Assembly (NCBI RefSeq): GCF_017908035.1
Contig: NZ_JAEQMU010000005.1
Span: 124,001 to 188,000, forward strand
From: Sphingobacterium tabacisoli
Lineage (GTDB): Bacteria; Bacteroidota; Bacteroidia; Sphingobacteriales; Sphingobacteriaceae
Direction: 5' to 3'
DNA: 64,000 nucleotides
Shown: piece by piece, positions 1 to 10,600 of the stretch
Layout of the letters: every line of letters begins with the position of its first letter
How positions within the stretch are numbered: the stretch's first letter is position 1
Notes under the pieces: generated by a model
Seen by the model: the letters and a program-made list of their open reading frames with translations, nothing else
Databases searched by the model: none
Told to the model about the DNA's origin: nothing
Program-made: the position numbers and the translations under genes

Positions 1-1300
1 TATAAAGCCCCCAAGCTGGTAATTCCTTGAACTGAGAAAATTCAGGATAAGCGGCTGGCATTTCGGGTATACCCTCCAATGACTGCGCATCTAATCCCCG
101 ATGCGCAAATAGTGGGTTTCCCCCTCCAGGGTAAACAAATTCAATATTTTCTAGATTAACATTTTCAATCTTATATTCTGGAAGACCAATGATACTGGCG
201 GGAGAAATATTACGTGGCATATCTTCAATAGGACCTTCGTAATTATATCCTAAATCAGGTTTATTCAACGGAACTTCAGCATATACATTTTTTATGGTTA
301 CATTTTTCATGGAAGGTTTACGCCCTTTGCTCCAACGGTCTCCAATTCTTAAAAAAATCACATTCCCAGTGTTGATACTTCTCACCCCATCGACCAATAT
401 ATTTTCGACAAAACCTCCGTCTACTGCGGCGAAGGTAATTGCAGACCGATAGGTATCATAGACGACCAAATTTCTAACGACAAAATTCCGAAAACCACCT
501 CTAGATACAGTTCCAAACTTAAGCGCACTAGCGCTGGAGCGTGCCGTACAGTTCTCTACCAATACATTTTCACAAACGCCATTGGGATCATGTGATTTAA
601 AACAAATAGCATCATCAGCTACATCAAAAAATGAATTCTTAATAACTACATTCTTACAGTCTACGACATCGATTCCATCGTTGTTCCAATAGGATTTGCT
701 ATCTACATAGATTCCCTCTACATGTAACCCATCACATTGATCATAGGTTTGATTCCAACTAGCAGGATCTCGAAGTGTAATATCTTTAATCAGGACATTC
801 TTACATTCTCTGAAATATATGTTTTCAGGCCGGTTCCACTCCCTTAAACGATCTAATTTCAACTCATCCTGAACAATACCTTTATGTACATTTTCTACAG
901 CATTGACAGCGGTCTGGAACCCTCGACCATTGATAGTCCCTTTGCCGACAATCCCAATGTTCTCCTGTCTAATGGCAAAAATCATCGACTGCCAGTTGAC
1001 AACGCTATCCTTGACATAATCAAATGGATTATTTGATCCTAATAGGTGCGCCCCCTCTTCCAAATGTAAGGTGACATTAGATTTCAAATAAATGGATCCA
1101 GTCACATAGTTGCCTGGGGCAAACACTAGAGTTCCCCCTCCTTTATTGGTAAGAAAATCAATCGCGGCCTGAATAGATCGTGTATTTAGGATCCGACCGT
1201 CGCCATTGATACCAAAATCAGAGACCTTATAGTCCTGAGCAGATACTGCTCCGTATACGAAAGATAGAAACAGTAAAAAAAGTGTTCTTAATAGGTTCAT
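1..1300 (-). CDS. GH28-family pectin hydrolase (polygalacturonase/rhamnogalacturonase-like), 3' end cut by window
   Basis: The frame opens at the ATG complementary to 1298-1300 and stays open to base 1, so about 433 residues are visible and the C terminus lies outside the window. The protein begins with a signal peptide (MNLLRTLFLLFLSFVYG, Ala-Gln cleavage region) and continues as a right-handed beta-helix with many N-V-x-I/V repeats. The GH28 acid cluster is visible as NNDGID followed by DDAICFKS; the last visible residues, PAWGLY, fit the C-terminal part of GH28 proteins. It probably cleaves galacturonan or rhamnogalacturonan backbone outside the cytoplasm. It starts 3 bases after the stop of the GH106-like gene, as the last visible member of the pectin/rhamnose locus. 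The exact linkage cleaved cannot be told from sequence. Confidence 0.85.
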   Translation of the reverse strand, partial: MNLLRTLFLLFLSFVYGAVSAQDYKVSDFGINGDGRILNTRSIQAAIDFLTNKGGGTLVFAPGNYVTGSIYLKSNVTLHLEEGAHLLGSNNPFDYVKDSVVNWQSMIFAIRQENIGIVGKGTINGRGFQTAVNAVENVHKGIVQDELKLDRLREWNRPENIYFRECKNVLIKDITLRDPASWNQTYDQCDGLHVEGIYVDSKSYWNNDGIDVVDCKNVVIKNSFFDVADDAICFKSHDPNGVCENVLVENCTARSSASALKFGTVSRGGFRNFVVRNLVVYDTYRSAITFAAVDGGFVENILVDGVRSINTGNVIFLRIGDRWSKGRKPSMKNVTIKNVYAEVPLNKPDLGYNYEGPIEDMPRNISPASIIGLPEYKIENVNLENIEFVYPGGGNPLFAHRGLDAQSLEGIPEMPAAYPEFSQFKELPAWGLY

Positions 1301-1303
1301 AAT

Positions 1304-4168
1304 CTAAATTGTATATAGTGTTACTGGTCCAATAAGTCCCATAGATTGAATATCTTGTTCGCGTCCCTTTCTATTGACCCAATACTGTGCATTTTCATTA
1401 TCTACTAATGTTTTTAAATAGTTTCCCATTGTCGTAGTGACACGAACTTCTAAATTATTCGTACCTTCTATAAGTAAGGAAGACAAGTCATACAGACGTC
1501 TACCGTACCATTTGACTCCTGCTGATCGACCGTTGACAAATAACTCGGATATACCTGCAACCTTTCCCAAGTTTAACACCGCCTTAGTACTTCCAGACCA
1601 AGCGATCGTCTTTTTGTAGATAGCTTCACCAGAGAAAGAAACCAACCGTTCATCATCTTTGAAATCAACTAGATTGTTCAACTTGAGCGTATTTGAAGTC
1701 AATTCTTGGCCATGTTTAAGTTCTAGGTCCCACTGTTGATCCAATGCTTGTTCATTTTTTCCGGATGTAGGGAGAGGTTTCCAAGTTTCTCCTGTTTTAT
1801 TTCTATCAAACACGAATAAAAGAGAATCGGTAGGACCTAGATCTAATGACAGGTCCATGTTCTTTTCAAGGCTCACTTTATAGCGCTCTCCTGTATCTAA
1901 ATTCCAAAACCAACATTGAAGTTTCTGAAGTTCTGGAGCTAAAAAAGTGCAACTCCATTGGCAACTATTGAATTTGTGTGCATTTTGAATAAAATAGAAC
2001 TCAGTGCCATCATCGCGCTTGTAACGCATCTGCATTACATAGGGGTCTGTTTTAGAGACACTCAAGTAACCTGGAAGATGATGGCTTTTCAAAAGGTCGT
2101 TGTACCAATCGATAAAATTGTTATCAACAGGTTTCTTTACCGTAACAAACTGCTGCGGATACTGTCTTAGCTGTTGGAGTACAGCCTGTATCTCGGCATC
2201 ATGTACTTGCGATTGATGCAATCCTAATGATTTTTCAGGAACCGTTTCTATTGCAAATACGCGACCGCCCCCTTTTACAAATTGCAAGATTTTCTGCATT
2301 GCGGTCAGGGTCATACGCTTTAGTCCTGGTAAAAACAGTACGGAGTAACGTCTACTACCATATTCGAGAGATCCGTTTTCCACCTGACAGTCCTGCAGAA
2401 TGATCTCCGTTATATAATCGGCGTTTCCACCGTTTTTATTGATGGCTTCCCACAGCATAGAGGTATAGGGAACATTCAGCTTTTCTGGAAAAGGGTCTGT
2501 CTGTACACCATTTTCTGACCAGAGGTCATAGTTGGCTGGTAGTATCGCGATATCAGCAAAATAATCTGCATTCTGTAATTGCGATGACAACCTTGCTTTA
2601 TAATTATTTAGGTATTTAAAATAAGGCCACCAATTATTACGCTCATTATAAAAGGAACCATACTGTATCCAGCCAGGAAATGCCGCTTCTTTGGGCGAGT
2701 AATTAAACCCATGCCATATAGAATGGGTAATACCCGTCATAGCACTCTGATCGGAGCCTAATTTGAGAAGCTCTAGTGTTGCATTAAAAACAAGGTAGGT
2801 ATTGGTCATTTCTTCACAACTAACAACTCTTTTGCCTTTCAAATGTGCGGCAGAAGAGACATACTTGTCGATCATTGTATAGCCTCTGCCTCTACGGTAA
2901 TCTTCATTAGACATTTCCTCTCCCAGTTTGTGACGGAGGTAATTTGTCGTCCATGACTCCCCTTCAGGAATATCATAGTCCAGACTACTTTCTAATGGGA
3001 AGAAGCCTCTTCCATAAGCTTGTGCACGAGACTTGACGCCTAGCTCTCTACACCAGCTGGTATAAGTATCTGTAAAACGTTCTTTGAGTAGGCAGGCTTT
3101 CGTAAACTCATAGTCAAAACGGACCCTATTCAAAGTTTCGATTAATTGCGGACTTTTCTTTGCACCATAGTTTTCGTCAACAACAGCACCTAGGCGCCCA
3201 ACTTTGAATAGGATAAAAGGAAGGTAAGGCATAAGATCATATCCTCTTCTTTTTTGAAATTCTATGGCAAAATCATCACACCAATTGCTTCCTTCTAGCT
3301 CCATACTATCTGTAAACAAGGCCCTCACATAGTTTTTAAGGGGACCTATTTGTTGTTGCATCTTATCAGACATCCGATGCAGGTAGCTCTTCACGGCTTT
3401 TTGATCCATGTGATTTAATATAGATCCCGCGGCACCCGGAGCACCATTGATTACCGATGCAAATGCCCTAAACCTAACCAATGCATATACAACATGCTTC
3501 CCTTCTGGTATAGTTATCACGATTTCGTCTTTACCTATTTCTGAAGAGAAATCGACTATGTTATCGATGGAATCCATCGGGTCTCTGACCAATTTTAACG
3601 ACATGATCTCCGGGCTGCGCATCGTATTCTTATCTGTTACGCCTGGATCCACATTGCTAAATATGTGGTAAGGTTTGGCCCGATATAACATCGGTCCCTC
3701 GACTGGCTCAGCATGTACCAACACCACTTGAGCTGTTTCTTCTTCCTTCAATTCTTCGGATCCGAAAGGCCACCCCGAACCAACAATCAGATCGGAAATC
3801 ATTCCTTCCTTCTTGCCTTCATTGGATGCATATTGCACCATGTCTACCCACTCGTCACTTAGCCACCGTAAGGATCGGATCCCTAGATCATCGGCTCTCT
3901 TGGGAAACGAAATGGGATTAATTTCAACTCCTCCTATACCCACATCTTTCAACAGTTTCAATTCTCTGCTCAACTCTTGCTTAGTGACTTTATTACCATT
4001 CCACCACCACCGTACAAAGGGTCTATATGCCGCATCTGGAGACAGAAACAGCTTATAATAAGCATCCTTATCGGCTAACCCCGACGATGCCAAAGTCTGG
4101 AAAGGCCTAGCCAATAGTAATGAGGCACCAAGTAAACTGCTCTGCTGTAAAAATGTTCTTCTCTTCAT
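1304..4168 (-). CDS. GH106-like alpha-L-rhamnosidase, Tat-exported
   Basis: A 954-residue protein. Its N terminus carries a twin-arginine motif (Arg3-Arg4 in KRRTFLQ) and a hydrophobic stretch, so it is probably folded before export to the periplasm. The region after it (RPFVRWWWNGNKVTK, VGIGGVEINP) resembles the opening of the GH106/alpha-L-rhamnosidase-like catalytic domain, and the C-terminal 150 residues look like a galactose-binding-type beta sandwich. Such enzymes release terminal or backbone L-rhamnose from rhamnogalacturonan oligosaccharides. The neighbouring rhamnose catabolic genes make L-rhamnose the likely product. The gene lies 28 bases downstream of the epimerase-like gene. Family assignment is from motif recognition; the substrate is inferred from context. 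Confidence 0.8.
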   Translation of the reverse strand: MKRRTFLQQSSLLGASLLLARPFQTLASSGLADKDAYYKLFLSPDAAYRPFVRWWWNGNKVTKQELSRELKLLKDVGIGGVEINPISFPKRADDLGIRSLRWLSDEWVDMVQYASNEGKKEGMISDLIVGSGWPFGSEELKEEETAQVVLVHAEPVEGPMLYRAKPYHIFSNVDPGVTDKNTMRSPEIMSLKLVRDPMDSIDNIVDFSSEIGKDEIVITIPEGKHVVYALVRFRAFASVINGAPGAAGSILNHMDQKAVKSYLHRMSDKMQQQIGPLKNYVRALFTDSMELEGSNWCDDFAIEFQKRRGYDLMPYLPFILFKVGRLGAVVDENYGAKKSPQLIETLNRVRFDYEFTKACLLKERFTDTYTSWCRELGVKSRAQAYGRGFFPLESSLDYDIPEGESWTTNYLRHKLGEEMSNEDYRRGRGYTMIDKYVSSAAHLKGKRVVSCEEMTNTYLVFNATLELLKLGSDQSAMTGITHSIWHGFNYSPKEAAFPGWIQYGSFYNERNNWWPYFKYLNNYKARLSSQLQNADYFADIAILPANYDLWSENGVQTDPFPEKLNVPYTSMLWEAINKNGGNADYITEIILQDCQVENGSLEYGSRRYSVLFLPGLKRMTLTAMQKILQFVKGGGRVFAIETVPEKSLGLHQSQVHDAEIQAVLQQLRQYPQQFVTVKKPVDNNFIDWYNDLLKSHHLPGYLSVSKTDPYVMQMRYKRDDGTEFYFIQNAHKFNSCQWSCTFLAPELQKLQCWFWNLDTGERYKVSLEKNMDLSLDLGPTDSLLFVFDRNKTGETWKPLPTSGKNEQALDQQWDLELKHGQELTSNTLKLNNLVDFKDDERLVSFSGEAIYKKTIAWSGSTKAVLNLGKVAGISELFVNGRSAGVKWYGRRLYDLSSLLIEGTNNLEVRVTTTMGNYLKTLVDNENAQYWVNRKGREQDIQSMGLIGPVTLYTI

Positions 4169-4196
4169 AATTTCGGTTAGTTAATTGATTGGTTAG

Positions 4197-5033
4197 TTAA
4201 AGGATCAGTGTGTGCTCTAGGTGTTTTTTAATCCAGATATTTTGTTGCCATTGCTTGTCTTTATCTAAATCTTGATTGCCTGAGCTAATCAAATAGGGTG
4301 GCGGGCCAAATTCAGTACATATGGTAATCTGTTCTACTCCACGGTCTTTTTGTAGGTCTATCCACTTTTGCCATACCGCCACATGAGTATCTACGATCTG
4401 TCTATACGCACGTTCTCGAACGTCTGGCACCTGCGACCCCTGGCTATGTCCTACCCTGGCATGTATATGATCTACATGAGGCAATATCTCCTCTAAAACA
4501 TGCTGTCTATCCTCTAGATAGCTTTCAGAAACACAATACCAGTGGGAGATATCTAAAGTGAGCCGTAGTCCTGGAAATAATTTCAGGATTCTAGGGATAG
4601 TATGTAATCCATAGTTCCACTTGTTACGATGTGTTTCCTGAAGAATAGGAATACCATATTGCTGTGATATACGTTCACAAAGGAGCAATCCTTGCACAAT
4701 GTCTTCGACTTCAAAATATTCTCGTCCCATCTGGACAGAAATAACTTCTGGTCTAAATATTTTTTTTGCTAATTCACCGTAATAGGACAGTTGTTTTTCC
4801 AGTAGCTGATAGTAAACACGAACATGATCGAAAGGTTCCACTACACAAGTTACAATCGTATACTTTAATCCTCTACCGTGGAGTAACCACAACACCTCTT
4901 CATGGTCAGTATCTTCACCAAAAGGAAACCATTCGACGCCACAATAACCTTCCTTCTGAATTGAATCCAAAAATGTGTCCCATGCTATATGTTCACTTCC
5001 CCATCGAGGGTAGAAAAAATCCACTTTTACCAT
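4197..5033 (-). CDS. TIM-barrel sugar isomerase/epimerase (xylose isomerase-like)
   Basis: This 278-residue protein has the features of the xylose isomerase-like TIM barrel (AP endonuclease 2 fold). Candidate divalent metal ligands are Glu133 (QETHRNKW), Asp161 (LTLDISHW), His191 (DHIHARVGH) and Glu241 (CTEFGPPP). There is no signal peptide, so it should be cytoplasmic. Its start overlaps the end of the PhyH-like gene by 7 bases, suggesting translational coupling and a joint function. Family members include ketose epimerases, inosose dehydratases and 3-keto-glycoside processing enzymes, so the exact reaction is not settled. In this locus it probably acts on a rhamnose- or uronate-derived sugar. 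Confidence 0.75.
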   Translation of the reverse strand: MVKVDFFYPRWGSEHIAWDTFLDSIQKEGYCGVEWFPFGEDTDHEEVLWLLHGRGLKYTIVTCVVEPFDHVRVYYQLLEKQLSYYGELAKKIFRPEVISVQMGREYFEVEDIVQGLLLCERISQQYGIPILQETHRNKWNYGLHTIPRILKLFPGLRLTLDISHWYCVSESYLEDRQHVLEEILPHVDHIHARVGHSQGSQVPDVRERAYRQIVDTHVAVWQKWIDLQKDRGVEQITICTEFGPPPYLISSGNQDLDKDKQWQQNIWIKKHLEHTLIL

Positions 5034-5848
5034 GACGAATGGTAGATCAATGGGTTTTGTTCATCATTTTTTAATAGATCTCCGATTTTGAGATCCTTCA
5101 AATAATCCTCAGGAATAATATTAGCCTGTCCGTTGAATACATTACCATCAGGCATATAGGCACAAGTCATCGCTCTCCGAAATCCATTCGTCATGTTGGG
5201 GCCTGCACCGTGTATCGTCAATCCGTTGTGAAATGTACAGCTTCCTGCTTTCAAGGGCGTAGGGACAGGATTAATCTTCGCCATCTCGGGATAAGCTTCA
5301 AAAATAGTAGCCATATTCTTTCCTATTCCTAAATTCTCAAAACTTGTATGCTTATAAGAACCTGGTACAAAATACATACACCCATTCTCTAAGGTAGAAT
5401 CATCCAGTGCAATCCAAATGGATAGCGCATTTCGGTCAGAGAAAGACCAAAAAGGAGTATCCAAGTGCCACGCTGTAGGATTTGCAAAAGGTCTTTTAAA
5501 TAGCGCCTGGTCGTGCCAAATACGAATACCTTCAGCTCCAGCCAACTTTGCGGCCATTTCACCAATACGCCGATCCAGCATCAGTTCCTTCACCCCCGCA
5601 TCGGTCTGCCAAAGATTCAGCAATTGATCAAATACTTTTCCAAAATAATCAGCATCCTTATTGATACCATCATCATCTCCGACTTTAGCTTCTTTACCTG
5701 GCATCTTTTGCCCGGCGCGTTGCTCAACGGCATGGAACACAACATCTCGCCAATGCTGTAGTTCATCAGAATTCAAAAAGTCGTCTACTACCAAAAAACC
5801 GTTCTCCTGGTAAAATGTAATCTGCTCGTTATTAAGTTGGTTCTTCAT
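5027..5848 (-). CDS. PhyH-like Fe(II)/2-oxoglutarate dioxygenase
   Basis: This 273-residue protein matches the phytanoyl-CoA dioxygenase (PhyH) family. The iron-binding facial triad is visible as His128-x-Asp130 (AWHLDTPFW) and His213 (TIHGAGPN), with Arg224 placed to bind 2-oxoglutarate. Family members hydroxylate or oxidise small molecules using O2 and 2-oxoglutarate. No signal peptide is visible, so the enzyme is probably cytoplasmic. It overlaps the following epimerase-like gene by 7 bases and follows SusD after a 244-base gap with two terminator-like hairpins. An oxygenase is unexpected among pectin-use genes; its substrate is unknown and could be a modified sugar or an unrelated metabolite. 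Confidence 0.8.
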   Translation of the reverse strand: MKNQLNNEQITFYQENGFLVVDDFLNSDELQHWRDVVFHAVEQRAGQKMPGKEAKVGDDDGINKDADYFGKVFDQLLNLWQTDAGVKELMLDRRIGEMAAKLAGAEGIRIWHDQALFKRPFANPTAWHLDTPFWSFSDRNALSIWIALDDSTLENGCMYFVPGSYKHTSFENLGIGKNMATIFEAYPEMAKINPVPTPLKAGSCTFHNGLTIHGAGPNMTNGFRRAMTCAYMPDGNVFNGQANIIPEDYLKDLKIGDLLKNDEQNPLIYHSSW

Positions 5849-5924
5849 ATGCTTATAATTAATTTAGAAGCCCGGAGGCTCGATTTTGGGAAGTATGAGC
5901 AATTTCCCAGATTTTAAAATAGGT

Positions 5925-5958
5925 TTAAAAAGGGGCCTGTTTAGCTACCTCAAGCCCT
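5925..5958 (-). terminator. Terminator-like hairpin upstream of the PhyH-like gene
   Basis: On the minus strand an imperfect GC-rich stem (arms at 5951-5958 and 5932-5939) is followed by a run of five T. It lies between susD and the PhyH-like gene and could reduce read-through from susCD into the enzyme genes. Confidence 0.45.
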
Positions 5959-6029
5959 TAAGTTTCTATAACATGAATATATCAAACATTGTCGGTTATT
6001 GCATCCTGAACTATCCTGACGAAGAAGGA

Positions 6030-6071
6030 AAAAAGGGAGGATCGTCCATTCTTAAAGAAATGGAACGATCC
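6030..6071 (-). terminator. Terminator-like hairpin just after susD
   Basis: Arms at 6039-6050 and 6059-6071 form a 12-base-pair stem with one bulged base. On the minus strand it is followed by a pyrimidine-rich tract with six T in a row. It sits about 22 bases after the susD stop codon and may act as a partial terminator or 3'-end stabiliser. Confidence 0.5.
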
Positions 6072-6092
6072 ATATAAACACAAACACGAACT

Positions 6093-7679
6093 TTAATTTT
6101 GATCAGCTTTATTATTGTACTGCATCTCATCCAATGGGATCTGCAATGTCATTTTACTGACTGCATAACTGGATTTATCAACATGATTTGCCGAACTAGC
6201 TCTATTAACCGGAATATTCCAGCGTTTATTATTATAAAACTCTCTGCCTCCTTCTCCCCAAAGCTCTAGACGGGTCTGAAACTTGACCATATCCAGTGGA
6301 TCCATACCTTGCATACCACTATAGGTATCGCAGGTAAGGACCGTTTGTCCTGCTATGGTTCTAGCTTTCAATAAAACATTCAATGCATCCTTAGCATCTC
6401 CTCCTTTTTGATCCTGAGCAAGTGCTTCCGCTTTCATCAACAATACCTCTGAACTACGCATGTAGTAACAGCTCACCCGCCCGACATTCTTTTTATCTTC
6501 ACTGCCCATACCGTGTGTTGCAGCGAATTTCAAGTTAGCATAACTTGGTATAATGCGTTTGACACCATTGGTAGGATAGGTGTACTCCCCAAAATCGTTT
6601 TTCAGAAAACTGTTTATCCTAAAATCATGGTTATCGATCCTGCTATATAAACGTTCGTCTATTCGGGCAAATCCTTCTCCCAATCCTCCATTTCCCTCAG
6701 CAAAGCAATTCATCCACCAGTTGTGTACTGTTACAGCCTCTCCCACAGGGAAGCCTAAGATAACCTCGGGGTTGATATCTATATTTAAAAAGCCATTCTG
6801 TTCTGGTCTAAACTCAGGTGTTGTAGCACCAGCTTTGTTTTTCCCGCCATAAACAGCCTCCGTCATCAGATTTGGGTATTTAGCCAATATTTCATTACAG
6901 GCACTTACAGTCGTTGTCCAGTCTCCTGTCCACAACGACACTTTTGCTAAGATGAAATAAGCTACACCTAAATCAAAGTCAGTTTTATCTGCTGTAAACC
7001 CAACTCCTGCTTCCTTCAACAAACGGATCGCCTCTTTGATATCATTTTTAATAAATGCATAGGTTTCTTCTGAGCTAGAGCGAGCTTTACTCTCCTGTAC
7101 CGGAGCAAAACGATCATACAGAGACAATCCTAACTTCGACTTCCCTCCCTGTAGATAAGCATCTTGATAATTCTCCATCAAATAATTATAAGCAAACGCC
7201 CTCAAAATCAAACCCCTAGCCTTAAATTCCTGTAGCTTCTTATTTGTATTTACAATATCATCCCCGATATAATTGAGCATTTTATTGGCCGTATTGACCA
7301 TATTCCATCCGTAACTCCAATATGGAAAATTCTTATCCGATGCGTCTGAGATAAAATCACGTAAGTTATACTCGTCACCTCCAAACATAACTAGGTTCCG
7401 GGTACCGAATACAATATCATTTCCCTCTAAGTTACGCATAGCATCAAACCCCTGATTACTAGCATATCTAGATTCGGACCCTAATGCACCAAAATTTATC
7501 ATCTTAGGCATATTATTGGCCATACCACCGAGCACCAGTTGTATTTTCTTCTCATCTCCGCTAGACAACAGTTCCTGGATCTGTTCTTCCGTAATATTAT
7601 TAGGTGGCGTAACATCCAGCTGTTTGCTGCATGAAAATAAAGCAACAATACCTAATGTGTATATATATATTCTTTTCAT
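6093..7679 (-). CDS. SusD/RagB-family outer-membrane glycan-binding lipoprotein
   Basis: A 528-residue protein beginning with a lipoprotein signal peptide and a lipobox ending at Cys17 (ALFSC). The body shows SusD/RagB characters: N-terminal helical tetratricopeptide-like segments (SYGWNMVNTANKML; AFAYNYLMENYQDAY) and a C-terminal region with SSEVLLMKAEALAQ and RLELWGEGGREFYNNKRW. SusD proteins sit on the cell surface as a lid over the SusC channel and hand oligosaccharides to it. It lies 17 bases downstream of susC, the usual arrangement. The ligand is inferred to be a pectic oligosaccharide from the neighbouring GH28, GH106 and rhamnose genes. Confidence 0.93.
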   Translation of the reverse strand: MKRIYIYTLGIVALFSCSKQLDVTPPNNITEEQIQELLSSGDEKKIQLVLGGMANNMPKMINFGALGSESRYASNQGFDAMRNLEGNDIVFGTRNLVMFGGDEYNLRDFISDASDKNFPYWSYGWNMVNTANKMLNYIGDDIVNTNKKLQEFKARGLILRAFAYNYLMENYQDAYLQGGKSKLGLSLYDRFAPVQESKARSSSEETYAFIKNDIKEAIRLLKEAGVGFTADKTDFDLGVAYFILAKVSLWTGDWTTTVSACNEILAKYPNLMTEAVYGGKNKAGATTPEFRPEQNGFLNIDINPEVILGFPVGEAVTVHNWWMNCFAEGNGGLGEGFARIDERLYSRIDNHDFRINSFLKNDFGEYTYPTNGVKRIIPSYANLKFAATHGMGSEDKKNVGRVSCYYMRSSEVLLMKAEALAQDQKGGDAKDALNVLLKARTIAGQTVLTCDTYSGMQGMDPLDMVKFQTRLELWGEGGREFYNNKRWNIPVNRASSANHVDKSSYAVSKMTLQIPLDEMQYNNKADQN

Positions 7680-7696
7680 AACAAATGTCTATAAGA

Positions 7697-10600
7697 TTAA
7701 AAATCAATATTAATACCTCCAGAGAATGTGCGCATGGTTGGATACGAATAGGCTGCTACCTCATATCCTCCAACCAAAGACTGTCTCGGATCGATTCCTG
7801 AATGTGACGTTTTCATAAAAATATTGTCTCCTGACGCAAACACACGCAATCTCTTGATTTTGGCTTTGCTCGAAATAGATTCTGGCAACGTGTAACCAAT
7901 AGTAATATTCTTGAAATTGAGGTAGGACGCACTGAATAAGGCTAGGTCACTGTACAACCAACTGCCCGTAGTAGCACCATTACCATATGTATTACCATAC
8001 ATAACCATTGGGAACTTGGCTCCTTTGTTATCTTGCGTAAAGGTATTGCCCAATAACTCGGAAGAAAGGGCTTGAGTAGGATTGTCACTGACATACAATC
8101 CATTTCCATATTCTGTACTAAAGAACTTGCCTCCTAACTGATAGGCAAATGATGCATAGAGATCAAAGTTTTTATACTTAAAGAAGGTACTGAAACCGCC
8201 AATCCATTTCGGAAGAGCGCTTCCCATTTCATATCTGCTAGCTTTAGAATAATCTGTGGTCGTAAAGCTGTCGCCTTCCTTATAGCCTGGATAAGCTCCA
8301 GCATCGGCTTCTGCTTTGGATACCCGGTGATAGAATAAAGGCAGGCCTGTGCTTTGGTCTACACCGCCATACTTGAGCATATATATGTTATAGAAGTCTT
8401 TACCTTCGCCACGTAGGTATGCGATCTGATTGACTCCCGATGTCCCCGTTGCACTCCATCCTTCGACAGGTGAAGTCCAATTACCACCTAATGCATCCGA
8501 TCCCGTACCTGCGGGTACTTCTTTTAGAATGGTCCTATAATGAGTCCCATTTGTCGAAAGTGTCCATAAGAAATCCTTGTTCTTGATGACATCAACTGCG
8601 AGTTCGACCTCAATACCTTTATTGTTTAGCCTGGCAGAATTTGTAGCTATCGAAGACTGTCCTTTTGAGATGGCAAGAGGCTGATTCCAAATGGCATTGA
8701 CTGTGGTACGGCTGTAGAAATCGAATGATCCACGTACACGATTAAGAAAACTAAAGTCGATACCTCCATCCAACGTGTGTATGTTTTCCCAAGTCAGCTG
8801 ATCGTTGACATAGCCATTAAGGTTTAACGTAAAGTTTGCTGGAATACCTGTGCCATTTGTCGTTGAGGTATAGCTGGCTCCATATGACCAAGTTTGATAT
8901 CCGGAATAATTACCAACACCATTTTGGTTACCAATAACACCATAACTACCACGGACCTTCAACATATCCAACCAACCTTTTGTATTGGCCATAAATGCTT
9001 CGTTGTCCAAACGCCATCCTGCCCCTAAAGACCAAAATGTACCCCATCTATTTTCTTTCAGTTTAAACTTAGACGAGCCGTCTCTACGAATCGACCCTTG
9101 AAAGAAGTAGCGATCATCATAGTTATAATTGACACGGGAGAAATAACTTTCCATCTTTCGGATATCCTCACTGCCCCCAGGATTGGCAAAAGTTCCTCCA
9201 TCATATCGCCCTACGAAATTGACATAGGACGGAAAGTTTTCAATCAATGCATATGATGACCTATAATTGAGTCCTTCGCTTTTAAAGGAGTCAAATTCAT
9301 GCCCCAGTAATGCCTCTACATTATGTGCACCTATGGTCTTTGAATAGTTTAAAAGCTGTTGCAAATTTATTATCGTAGAGGATGAAGCCGTTTTTCCGAG
9401 CGCACCAATTCCAGGTGCCTGCCCTGTCTCGCTATTCCAATAGCGCGTCCTCATTTCATTGAATTTGTCCATCGCTAAATTGGCCGTAAATGTAAAATCA
9501 TCTAAAAATTTGATCTGTCCAAATACCCTTGAGTTCCAATCATCAGCCTGTCTTAAATCAATGTCATTGTCCAGAACAGTAAGAACATTGGTAGACCCGT
9601 ATGCGGCAGATGTCGGCCCAAGCGGAGAATAGGTATCGCCTTCTAGGACATGGACTTTTTCTTTGCCATTTTCCATAATAATACCTCCGTTTTTATCTCT
9701 AGCATAGAGCTGTACCAATGGATTCTGTCCATTTATAAAACGGAATGCATTGGCAGAAGAACTCCCTGCATTACGTCCAAAACGTGTTGCCGGTGATTGT
9801 GTAGCCCGTCTCGAATAACCTACATTTCCACCTGCTTTAAACCAATCGGTAACCTGGGCTTCAAAGTTGGCCCGTCCATTATAACGTTTAAAGGAAGAAC
9901 CGCGGATGTAAGAAGGGTCTTCTAAATAACCTCCGGACAAAAAGTAACTGACTTTTTCACTTCCTCCAGAAATAGATAAATTATAATCCTGTCTCGTTCT
10001 ATTTTTTAACAGGTAATCGTCATAACGATCACTGTATAATAGGTTAGCATTGGGATTTATTTTTCCATCGGGATTCACCAAATAGGCACCACTCATACTG
10101 GAGCTAGCGGTATTACCTGCCCCTGTAGTGGTATAGACTGCACCTGGTACATCGTACAGCATCCAATTGCCTAAATTGTTACGCTGAAATTTAGTTGTCG
10201 ATCCGATATAATCGAAAAGGTGCTCACTGGCGAATCGAGCGGCATCTTCATGACTCATATTCGGATTTTCAAAATTGGTCGTATAGTTTTTGGCTATTCC
10301 CGAGCCATCAACTCCATACCGAACAGAGTTATAGATTGACAGCCATGTGAATTCATAAACATCCTGGGGCTTTGCTATTTTGTCAAACTGATAAGGCCCT
10401 ACCTGATTCATGCCCCATTTACTTTCAAAAGAAATATTGGTCCGATCCGAGCGTCCTTTTTTTGTTGTAACCAACACGACACCATTTGCTCCACGAGCAC
10501 CGTAGAGTGCTGTAGAAGCGGCATCCTTCAAAATGCTTATACTTTGAATGTCTTTCGGATTTAATGTCGCTAAAGGGTTGTCGTTCTGTGCAGGTACTCC

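Noticed and set aside
5886..6077. 63-codon plus-strand frame between the PhyH-like gene and susD
   Set aside because: It runs against the operon and through two terminator-like hairpins, has no family resemblance and no promoter.
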